Below, in pieces: positions 56,989 through 64,000 of a stretch of DNA of 64,000 bases (the stretch's first letter is position 1; each line of letters starts with the position of its first letter). The stretch lies in contig JAXMBM010000003.1 in assembly GCA_046349855.1 (NCBI GenBank), positions 124,001 through 188,000 on the forward strand. Direction: 5' to 3'. The notes beneath the pieces were generated by a model. The model worked only from the letters and a program-made list of their open reading frames with translations. It did no database searches and was not told the DNA's origin. This stretch comes from CAIXSC01 sp046349855 (lineage in GTDB: Bacteria > Planctomycetota > Planctomycetia > Pirellulales > Pirellulaceae). Position numbers and translations under genes: made by a program.

Positions 56989-57978
56989 TCAATTGGTCGT
57001 TGAATCGCGATTCAACGCCGCCATGCGCGGCTGACCGCTCTCGAGACTTGCCAACAGCTGTTGCAAGTTAGGGTCATTAGGAGCCAGACGGAGTGCCTCC
57101 TGGACCGTCTGTTGAGCGGCTGCCGTGTCGCCCGCCGCCAACTGGGACTCGGAAAGCAGCTTCAGAACCTCAGCGGTCGCCGGTCCATTGCGCGTCGCCG
57201 CCGTGAAACTCGCAACGGCCTCTTCGTATCGCCCCAGTCGTCGCTGGGCGATTCCCTGCATTACCAGCACACGCGACGGCACTCGTCCAGGCCCACAGGC
57301 CTCCGCCACCGCCTCGAGCGCCGAAAGCGCTCGACGCGGACGATCCTGCTGACAATAGATTTCAGCCACAGAAACCTGCACATCGTGCTGGCAACCATCG
57401 CAATGCAAGGCTCGGTAGTAACTCTGCAAAGCCTCGTCCAACTTGCCTTGGCCTCGCAGCACATCGCCCTGGAGAGCCCAAGCCGCTGCACTCTGCCGCT
57501 GCCGCGTCAAAGCCTGCTGTGCACATGCCGCCGCACCATCGCGATCACCGTGCGCCAACCGCATCTCTCCCAGACGAACCAGGAGGTCTTGATCGCCTTC
57601 CGCTAGCCGCGTGGCCTGCTCCATCTGCCGGATCGCTTCGTCGCAGGCGCCCCGCTGCCACAGTGCTTCGGCGTAACCGGCGCGAGCCCGTTCATCCACC
57701 GCACATTGTTTCACAGCTGACCCAAACAGCGATTCCGCCTCTTCCCAGTGCCCACGCTGCAACGCATCGGTGCCCTGAAGCGACATCCGACGGGAAGCAA
57801 TCAACCGCTCCGCCGAGGCGTTCCGCGAAAACAGCCGGCAGCCACTCTGCGTGGCCAACACGCTCAACAAGACCGCCAGCCCAGTCACTGGCCCCGCCAG
57901 CCAACTGTGCGATCCGGCGGCTCGCGCCTCCCTGCGACGACGTTGCACACTAGCATCCATGCTGGTTGATCGAGCCAT
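56989..57978 (-). CDS. TPR-repeat protein, probable lipoprotein
   Basis: This 329-residue protein has a basic N-terminus followed by a hydrophobic stretch and Cys (VTGLAVLLSVLATQSGC) that could be a lipoprotein or membrane anchor. The rest is about seven tetratricopeptide repeats (ALQRGHWEEAESLFGSAVKQ, ARAGYAEALWQRGACDEAIR, DLLVRLGEMRLAHGDRDGAA, AAWALQGDVLRGQGKLDEAL, GIAQRRLGRYEEAVASF). A second Met six codons in is an alternative start. It is an envelope-side scaffold; partner unknown. Confidence 0.75.
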   Translation of the reverse strand: MARSTSMDASVQRRRREARAAGSHSWLAGPVTGLAVLLSVLATQSGCRLFSRNASAERLIASRRMSLQGTDALQRGHWEEAESLFGSAVKQCAVDERARAGYAEALWQRGACDEAIRQMEQATRLAEGDQDLLVRLGEMRLAHGDRDGAAACAQQALTRQRQSAAAWALQGDVLRGQGKLDEALQSYYRALHCDGCQHDVQVSVAEIYCQQDRPRRALSALEAVAEACGPGRVPSRVLVMQGIAQRRLGRYEEAVASFTAATRNGPATAEVLKLLSESQLAAGDTAAAQQTVQEALRLAPNDPNLQQLLASLESGQPRMAALNRDSTTN

Positions 57979-58249
57979 CCATGCTCGTCAGATAAATTGC
58001 GGCACTCCCGGCCACATCTCTCATCGACCAACTTCAAGTGCTTCCATCACTGGTGCGACGAAGATTGACCGGCACAACCACGCCGCTCCACACCCCGCGC
58101 TTGCCCCACCCCTTAGCGACCCGGATAAGTACCCGATTGCCACATTTCCCTCAAGAGCAACTCAGCTTCCCCAGTTCGCCCAAACAGCTCGAGTTACCGG
58201 GTTGGCAAGCGGTCCTCTCTCCCGCTACAACCAACCGTGGAGATTCGAC

Positions 58250-58672
58250 ATGCCGCAAACCTATCGCCATCTCGGGGTTCACTTCCTTTACCCGGACAAT
58301 TGGCGCATCACCGATGAACAGGCGACCACCCCCCCGTTTTCCGTCGCCCTCGAAACACCCCAAGGAGGTCTCTGGCTGCTCCAGATCCATCGTGACGGCG
58401 ACCCCCATGAATTGGCCGCCGAAGCCCTGGCGACCATGCGGCAGGAGTACCCGCAACTCGAAGCCGATTCGCTCGTCGATCAACTTGAAGGCCACGATCT
58501 CACCGGCTTCGAAATGCGCTTCTACTACCTCGACTTCGTCATCATGGCCCGCATCGTGAGCGTACGCCGCGGTGACCAAACGCTGGTCGTGCTCTGCCAG
58601 GCCGAGGACCGCGACTTCACGCGGCTCGACCCCATATTTCAGGCCATCCTCATCAGCCTGCTCCGTGATTGA
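58250..58672 (+). CDS. Hypothetical protein
   Basis: This 140-residue soluble protein is not recognised. HLGVHFLYPDNWRITDEQ near the start recalls a fold common in small proteins (PsbP or DUF1795-like). There is no export signal. The ATG at 58250 lacks an obvious ribosome-binding site. The next gene starts about 105 bp downstream on the same strand. Confidence 0.55.
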   Translation: MPQTYRHLGVHFLYPDNWRITDEQATTPPFSVALETPQGGLWLLQIHRDGDPHELAAEALATMRQEYPQLEADSLVDQLEGHDLTGFEMRFYYLDFVIMARIVSVRRGDQTLVVLCQAEDRDFTRLDPIFQAILISLLRD

Positions 58673-58777
58673 ACTCCCGCCCGCAGGCCCAGTTGCCCGT
58701 GATGGCGACCACCCGGGCAGCGAGTATGATGAAGCGGCATTGCGGTTCGATCAGCATCTTCCGTGGAGTTTCCATTC

Positions 58778-60118
58778 ATGACTCACCGCGCCTCTCGCCG
58801 CCGATTCCTCAAACAAGTCACCTGGGCCGGAGCTGCCGCGACGCTCACCGCCGCCAGCTGGAATCGGGTCCTCGGAGCCAACAGCCGCTTGCGGATCGCT
58901 TCGGTTGGAGTGGGAGGCAAAGGTTGGTCGGATCTCGTCTCCACGGCCGCCAGTCCCAAAGTGGACGTGGTCGCTCTGTGCGACATCGACGAATCCGCCG
59001 AACACCTGGGCCGCGCCGCGGACAAATTCCCCCAGGCCAAGAAGTTCACCGACTGGCGGCGATTGTTTGAGCAACCCCGCGACTTCGACGCCGTGATCGT
59101 GTCGACGCCCGACCACATGCACGCTCCAATCTCCCTCCCCGCCATGCAGCTGGGCAAGCACGTCCAGTGCCAGAAGCCGCTGACCCATACCGTGCACGAA
59201 GCTCGCCAGATGAGACTCGCCGCCAAAAAATACAACGTCGTCACGCAGATGGGCAATCAGATTCAGTCCCACGAAGCCTACCGCACGGCAGTCAAGCTCG
59301 TGCACGATGGCACGATCGGCAAGGTCCGCGAAGTTCATTCATGGCAGAGCGGAGCGTTGGGCTGGATCCTGGCCGATGATCGCCCCCCCGGAAGCGCCCC
59401 CGTTCCGGCCACTGTCCATTGGAATGACTGGCTGGGAGTGGCGGCGGAGCGTCCCTATCTTCCCAAGCTGTACCACTCCTTCAACTGGCGCGCCTGGCAG
59501 GATTTTTCCAACGGACAACTCGGCGACTTCGGCTGCCACATTCTCGACCCCGTCTTCCAGGCACTCAAACTGACCGCGCCTCTCACCATTCGCGCTGCGG
59601 CCCCGCCCATCAATCGGGAAGTCTGGACAAAGTGGTCGACGGTCGAATACGAGTTTCCGGGAACCGAGCTGACGGCCGGTCCGACCCTGAAGCTCACCTG
59701 GTACGACGGAGCGGGACGTTTTCCTCCCACCGACTCTCTCGGCCTGCCTCCCTCGTACAAGCTCCCCGGCTCCGGCTCCCTGCTGCTCGGTGACAAAGGA
59801 ACGCTCGTCATCCCTCACGTCGCCATGCCCAAGCTGCTGCCGGACGAGAAATTCGCCGACTTCAAGATCCCCGTCGTCCCGGCCCGAGACCATTACACTT
59901 CCTGGGCCCACGCCTGCCTGGGCGAAGATCAAGCCACTTCTCATTTCGACTACTCGGGACCACTCACCGAAACCGTGCTCCTCGGTACCATCGCCATCCG
60001 CAACCCCGGCGAAACGCTGACTTGGCACGCCGACAAAATGGAACTCACCGGAGCACCCCGGGCCGCCGCCCTGCTCACCAAGTCATATCGTTCAGGCTGG
60101 GAACCCCAATGGGGGTGA
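58778..60118 (+). CDS. Gfo/Idh/MocA-family oxidoreductase, Tat-exported
   Basis: This 446-residue protein has a twin-arginine signal (SRRRFLKQVTWAGAAATLTA). A Rossmann domain (RIASVGVGGKGWSDLV, VVALCDID) with VIVSTPDHMHAPISLPAMQL and QKPLTHTVHEARQM follows; the last is the EKP-type motif with Gln for Glu. The C-terminal domain has GQLGDFGCHILDPVFQALKL. The family uses NAD(P) on sugars or inositols; planctomycetes have many exported members. GGAG lies nine bases before the ATG at 58778. It may feed the same sugar pathway as the rhamnulokinase downstream. Confidence 0.88.
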   Translation: MTHRASRRRFLKQVTWAGAAATLTAASWNRVLGANSRLRIASVGVGGKGWSDLVSTAASPKVDVVALCDIDESAEHLGRAADKFPQAKKFTDWRRLFEQPRDFDAVIVSTPDHMHAPISLPAMQLGKHVQCQKPLTHTVHEARQMRLAAKKYNVVTQMGNQIQSHEAYRTAVKLVHDGTIGKVREVHSWQSGALGWILADDRPPGSAPVPATVHWNDWLGVAAERPYLPKLYHSFNWRAWQDFSNGQLGDFGCHILDPVFQALKLTAPLTIRAAAPPINREVWTKWSTVEYEFPGTELTAGPTLKLTWYDGAGRFPPTDSLGLPPSYKLPGSGSLLLGDKGTLVIPHVAMPKLLPDEKFADFKIPVVPARDHYTSWAHACLGEDQATSHFDYSGPLTETVLLGTIAIRNPGETLTWHADKMELTGAPRAAALLTKSYRSGWEPQWG

Positions 60119-60385
60119 TTCCCCGATACGCGGGGGACAACAGGACGTCACTCACCAGAAGCCGGCATACCGCCACCGCGGCCGTAACCGACGACGGTGA
60201 CGACCCAACCGTCGCTCAACTCCCCCTGCCTCTCCCAGGCATGTGGCCTGAGCTTTCGCCGAGCTTTCGGGCCACCGACCATGGCACCAGCCAACCTCGC
60301 CAGCGCCCCACGTTGAGTGATCCCGGAGCCTCCGGTAAACTCGCCCGACATCGCGTTCCAACCTGCAATCCGGAGATATCGCACG

Positions 60386-61582
60386 ATGGCCACAAACGGT
60401 CCGCTGAATCGAAAACTGCGTATGGGACTGGTGGGCGGCGGTCAAGGTTCGTTCATCGGCCGTGTGCATGCGACCGCAGCGGTGCTCGACAACCGAGCGG
60501 CGCTGGTGGCCGGAGCGCTGTCGTCGAACCCCGAGAAAGCCAAGGCCTCGGCGCCTGATTACGACATCCCTGCCGCTCGCGCCTATGGCTCTTACCAGGA
60601 GTTGATCGAACGAGAACTCGCCCTGCCCGCGACCGAGCGGATCGATTTCATTTCGGTGACGACTCCCAATCACACCCACTACGAAATTGCGAAGGCCGCC
60701 GTCCAGGCCGGCATCAACGTCGTCTGCGACAAGCCCATGACGTTCGATCTGGCTCAAGCGGAAGATCTGGCTCGCGTGGTGGACCAGTCGAACGTGGTCT
60801 TCGCGCTGACCCACAACTACACCGGCTACCCACTCGTCCGCCAGGCTCGTGAGATGATCTTGAATGGCGACCTGGGCGAGATCAATGCCGTGCGCGCCTG
60901 CTACATCCAGGGCTGGCTGCGCACGCGGCTGGAGCTGAGCGAACAGAAACAGGCTTCCTGGCGCACCGATCCCCAGAAGAGCGGGGCTGCCGGCTGCTTC
61001 GGTGATATCGCGACGCACGCCTACAATCTGGCCCGCTACATGACCGGACTGCTCCCCGCCGACGTTAGTGCTCATCTGCGCACCTACGAACAGGGCCGCG
61101 CGCTCGATGACTACGGTACGGCGATCATCCGCTTTGACAATGGAGCCCTGGGCACGGTCACGGCTTCCCAGATCAGCCATGGTCGCGAGAACGACCTGTT
61201 CATTGAAATCGATGGCACCAAAGGCGCGCTCCAGTGGCGGCAGGAAGAGCCGAATGTCCTGATCGTGCGCAGCAACGGCCAGCCTCATCGGTTGTACACG
61301 CGCGATCCCAACGCGCCGTTCATGAACGCCTCCGGACGCGCGGCCTGCCGGCTGCCAAGCGGCCATCCGGAAGCTTTCTTCGAAGCCTTCGCCAACGTCT
61401 ACCGCTTCGCGTACGACGACATGGTGCTCCGCGCCGTCAATCAGTCCTTCGAGCGGACGAACACCATCTACCCAAATGTCCACGATGGCGTCGATGGCAT
61501 GCACTTCATTCAGCAGTGCGTCGCGTCGAGTATCGCTCAAGGCGCCTGGCTGCCGCTCCGGCACGCCCGTGCCCGGCGTTGA
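60386..61582 (+). CDS. Gfo/Idh/MocA-family oxidoreductase, cytoplasmic
   Basis: This 398-residue protein has no signal, unlike its neighbour at 58778. The Rossmann motif is MGLVGGGQGSFIGRVHATAA. It continues with FISVTTPNHTHYEIAKAAVQ, VVCDKPMTFDLAQAEDLARV (EKP motif as DKP) and AGCFGDIATHAYNLARYMTG in the catalytic domain. The start at 60386 has GGAG upstream. It is 57 bp upstream of rhamnulokinase on the same strand and could be a sugar or sugar-acid dehydrogenase of a deoxysugar pathway. Confidence 0.88.
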   Translation: MATNGPLNRKLRMGLVGGGQGSFIGRVHATAAVLDNRAALVAGALSSNPEKAKASAPDYDIPAARAYGSYQELIERELALPATERIDFISVTTPNHTHYEIAKAAVQAGINVVCDKPMTFDLAQAEDLARVVDQSNVVFALTHNYTGYPLVRQAREMILNGDLGEINAVRACYIQGWLRTRLELSEQKQASWRTDPQKSGAAGCFGDIATHAYNLARYMTGLLPADVSAHLRTYEQGRALDDYGTAIIRFDNGALGTVTASQISHGRENDLFIEIDGTKGALQWRQEEPNVLIVRSNGQPHRLYTRDPNAPFMNASGRAACRLPSGHPEAFFEAFANVYRFAYDDMVLRAVNQSFERTNTIYPNVHDGVDGMHFIQQCVASSIAQGAWLPLRHARARR

Positions 61583-61639
61583 TACGCCGCCCGCACCGTT
61601 AATCGCGCTCGGTCCCTCGGAGTGAGTGGAGGTATCGCG

Positions 61640-63127
61640 GTGGCTCACAGGACTTATCTGGCCGTCGATCTCGGAGCATCGGGCGGGCGGGTCGTCGCAG
61701 GTCGACTGGCCAGCCGCCGCCTGACGCTGGAGGATGGGCATCGCTTTGACAACGGCGGCGTCGCCGTGGGCGATCATCTCTACTGGAATCTGCTCGGCCT
61801 GTGGACTCATGTCCAGGAGGGGCTCCGCGCAGCAGCGGGCCGGTGGGGACGCGAGGTGGTGAGTGTCGGGGTCGATACCTGGGGCGTCGATTTTGGTCTG
61901 CTGGGTCGGGGGGACGAATTGCTGGGAAATCCCGTGACGTACCGCGATCGACGGACCTCGGGAATTTACGAGCGCGTCTTTCCGCGGGTCAGCCGCGACG
62001 AGATCTTCGCCCAGACCGGACTCCAGTTCATGGAGTTCAACACGCTGTATCAGCTCGCTGCCATGAAACTCAGCGGCTCCCCGCTCCTGGAGCTCGCCGA
62101 GTCCTTCCTGATGATTCCCGATCTGTTTCACTGGCTCTTGAGCGGCGAGAAGGCCAACGAGTACTCGAACGCCTCGACGACTCAGTTCCTCAATCCCCAG
62201 ACCGGTTCGTGGGCGACGCCACTCTTCGACCGCCTCGGCCTGCCCACTCGCATCCTGGGCAAGATCGTTCCCCCAGGAACACGCCTCGGCCCTCTGCGGT
62301 CCAGCGTGGCCGCTGCCACCGGTTTGACCAACGTGGACGTCGTTCTGCCGGGTACGCATGATACGGCCAGTGCCGTGATGGCGGTGCCGGCCGCGAGTCG
62401 CCCCGGACAGCGGCCAGACTGGTGTTACATCAGCAGTGGAACCTGGTCGCTCATGGGCGTGGAAACTCCCCAGCCGGTGATCAACGATGACTGCCAGCGT
62501 TTGAATTTCACCAACGAGGGCGGTGTCGGCGGCACGACTCGCCTGTTGAAGAACATCGCCGGCCTGTGGCTGGTGCAGGAATGCCGCCGAGTGTGGCGTC
62601 AGGCGGGACGTGACTTCAGCTGGCCGCAGCTTGTGGCACTCGCCGAGCAGGCTCCACCCCTGCGTTCGCTGTTGAACCCGGATCACGGCAGTCTCGTCGC
62701 CCCGGCCGACATGCCCGCCGCGCTGCGCGACCTGTGCCGGGTGAGCCGCGAACCGGTACCGGAAACGGAAGGAGCCGTCATCCGCACCGCACTCGAAAGC
62801 CTCGCGCTGCGCTATCGCATGGTTCTGCAGTGGCTCGAACAGCTCGTCGGTGGCCGGCTCGATACGATCCACATTGTCGGCGGCGGTACGCAAAACCGGC
62901 TCCTCTGCCAGATGACTGCCGATGCCTGTCAGCGGCGCGTGGTGGCCGGTCCGGTCGAGGCGACGGCCATCGGGAACGTCATGATGCAGGCGGTCACGGC
63001 GGGCGACGTGACGTCGATCGCCGACGCGCGGGAAGTGATCCGCGCAAGTTTCGCCGTGGAAGAATTTCTGCCGGGAGCGGCGGCTCCGTGGGACGAGGCT
63101 TATGCCCGATTCCAGCGGCTGATTTGA
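61640..63127 (+). CDS. rhaB: Rhamnulokinase
   Basis: This FGGY-family kinase phosphorylates L-rhamnulose (ATP-dependent) in rhamnose breakdown. The 495-residue product has AVDLGASGGRVV (phosphate 1), GVDTWGVDFGLL, LPGTHDTASAVMAV, YISSGTWSLMG (RhaB hallmark) and IHIVGGGTQNRLLCQMTADA (adenosine site). The overall match is to RhaB rather than fuculokinase or xylulokinase. GGAGG lies seven bases before the GTG at 61640; the frame opens six codons earlier, at a GTG without a ribosome-binding site. Rhamnose isomerase and aldolase are not in the window. Confidence 0.9.
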   Translation: MAHRTYLAVDLGASGGRVVAGRLASRRLTLEDGHRFDNGGVAVGDHLYWNLLGLWTHVQEGLRAAAGRWGREVVSVGVDTWGVDFGLLGRGDELLGNPVTYRDRRTSGIYERVFPRVSRDEIFAQTGLQFMEFNTLYQLAAMKLSGSPLLELAESFLMIPDLFHWLLSGEKANEYSNASTTQFLNPQTGSWATPLFDRLGLPTRILGKIVPPGTRLGPLRSSVAAATGLTNVDVVLPGTHDTASAVMAVPAASRPGQRPDWCYISSGTWSLMGVETPQPVINDDCQRLNFTNEGGVGGTTRLLKNIAGLWLVQECRRVWRQAGRDFSWPQLVALAEQAPPLRSLLNPDHGSLVAPADMPAALRDLCRVSREPVPETEGAVIRTALESLALRYRMVLQWLEQLVGGRLDTIHIVGGGTQNRLLCQMTADACQRRVVAGPVEATAIGNVMMQAVTAGDVTSIADAREVIRASFAVEEFLPGAAAPWDEAYARFQRLI

Positions 63128-63159
63128 ACCGCCGACTGGGGCCGTAGCGGGAACCGCGC

Positions 63160-64000
63160 ATGCGCATCGAAGCCTTGGCCCGCGTGCTGGATCTAGGTTC
63201 CGACGACGTGGAACCCTACGGCTGGCACAAGGCCAAGCTGTCGCTGGGTCTGGAGCGTCGCCTGGCCACGCGGCCGCCTGGTCAGTACGTCTGTGTGACG
63301 GCCATCAATCCCACGCCGCTGGGCGAGGGAAAAACAGTCACGGCGATCGGTCTGGCGATGGCTCTCTGCCGCCGTGGACGACGCGCCATCGTGACGCTCC
63401 GCGAACCTTCCCTGGGACCACTTTTCGGCATCAAGGGCGGTGGAGCAGGGGGAGGCCACGCGACGCTGGTGCCAGCCGATGACATCAACCTGCATTTCAC
63501 TGGCGATATTCATGCGGTCGCCACCGCGACCAACTTGCTCGCGGCCCTGGTCGACAATCACGCGCGGCGCGGCAGCGAACCTCGACTGGATCCACGCACG
63601 ATCCGCTGCCGCCGAGCACTCGACCTGTGCGACCGGGGACTGGAACGGATTGTCACGGGTCGAGCGTGGGAGGACCCCGCGGCGGAGCGCGAAACGGGTT
63701 TCGATCTGGCCCCGGCTTCCGAGATCATGGCGATTCTGGCGTTGGCGGACGGACTGCCCGATCTGCGACAACGTCTTGGACGCATGGTCGTCGGCAACGG
63801 GCCGACGGGCGAACTGCGGACAGCGGAGCAATTGGGCGTGGCGGGAGCGCTGGCCGTGCTGTTACGGGACGCCATTCGTCCCAACCTGGTCCAGACCTGC
63901 GAAGAGACTCCGGCCCTCGTGCACGCCGGGCCGTTCGCCAACATCGCGCACGGCAACAGTTCGGTGGTGGCCGATCTGGCGGCCATTCGGCTGGCCGACT
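63160..64000 (+). CDS. fhs: Formate-tetrahydrofolate ligase, 3' end outside window
   Basis: The first 280 residues of a protein normally ~560 long are visible, and the frame is open to the right edge. Family motifs include VTAINPTPLGEGKTVTAIGL (P-loop), TLREPSLGPLFGIKGGGAGG, VPADDINLHFTGDIHAVATA, TNLLAALVDNH, ETGFDLAPASEIMAILALAD and HAGPFANIAHGNSSVVADL. The enzyme makes 10-formyl-THF from formate, THF and ATP. The AHGNSS variant replaces the common AHGCNS. The ATG is at 63160. It begins 32 bp after rhaB. It is a C1-metabolism gene; folC at 32.4 kb acts on the same cofactor. Confidence 0.93.
   Translation, partial: MRIEALARVLDLGSDDVEPYGWHKAKLSLGLERRLATRPPGQYVCVTAINPTPLGEGKTVTAIGLAMALCRRGRRAIVTLREPSLGPLFGIKGGGAGGGHATLVPADDINLHFTGDIHAVATATNLLAALVDNHARRGSEPRLDPRTIRCRRALDLCDRGLERIVTGRAWEDPAAERETGFDLAPASEIMAILALADGLPDLRQRLGRMVVGNGPTGELRTAEQLGVAGALAVLLRDAIRPNLVQTCEETPALVHAGPFANIAHGNSSVVADLAAIRLAD

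Noticed and set aside
60152..62893. 913-residue - strand open frame
   Set aside because: Antisense to the oxidoreductase and rhaB, which have clear family motifs.

Overview
The window looks like chromosomal DNA from a planctomycete (phylum Planctomycetota). It is GC-rich, densely coded, and carries several protein sets typical of that phylum: two large c-type-cytochrome proteins (PSCyt1/DUF1549/DUF1553), each followed by a DUF1501 protein; two DUF1559 pseudopilin-like proteins; Tat-signal Gfo/Idh/MocA oxidoreductases; PQQ-type beta-propeller proteins; a DUF1080 protein; and a signal peptidase I with a large insertion. Genus and species cannot be read from the sequence. I saw no rRNA, tRNA, CRISPR array or phage.

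Layout. 1-8.3 kb: a tight + strand signalling operon with a P-loop ATPase (5' end cut by the window), a 1300-residue ATPase-GAF-GAF histidine kinase, a response regulator, an ECF-like sigma factor and three unknown proteins. 8.4-12.5 kb: an opposing - strand operon with an unknown protein, a 755-residue protein ending in a polymorphic-toxin-like domain, and a small likely immunity protein. 12.7-22.2 kb: secreted and envelope proteins (six-hairpin-type protein, alpha/beta hydrolase, beta-propeller protein, pseudopilins, a lipoprotein-like protein, a HEAT protein). 22.3-26.9 kb: first cytochrome/DUF1501 pair. 27.5-32.3 kb: an ABC exporter operon. 32.4-37.7 kb: folC, lepB, lptB and a TPR protein. 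37.9-42.0 kb: a small membrane protein, a fused contractile-sheath protein (TssB+TssC in one chain) and two unknown proteins; one of these shares a domain with the first gene of the toxin operon. 42.1-50.7 kb: MFS transporter, second cytochrome/DUF1501 pair and a cyanophycin-synthetase-like gene. 50.9-58.7 kb: beta-propeller protein, tadA, a DUF434-like protein, a DUF1080-CapA fusion, a REP-type Y1 transposase and a TPR protein. 58.8-64 kb: two Gfo/Idh/MocA oxidoreductases, rhamnulokinase and the start of formate-tetrahydrofolate ligase.

The most promising lead for an undescribed system is the combination of the regulated operon at 1-8.3 kb, the toxin/immunity-like operon, the one-chain contractile sheath and the ~85-residue domain that links the two loci. 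A contractile apparatus delivering or docking the toxin is an inference. No other secretion-system component is in the window.

Three genes (histidine kinase, response regulator, cyanophycin synthetase) need a single-base indel each to read through, so the assembly may contain errors. Short GGA-loop hairpins that look like REP elements occur together with a REP-type transposase gene.
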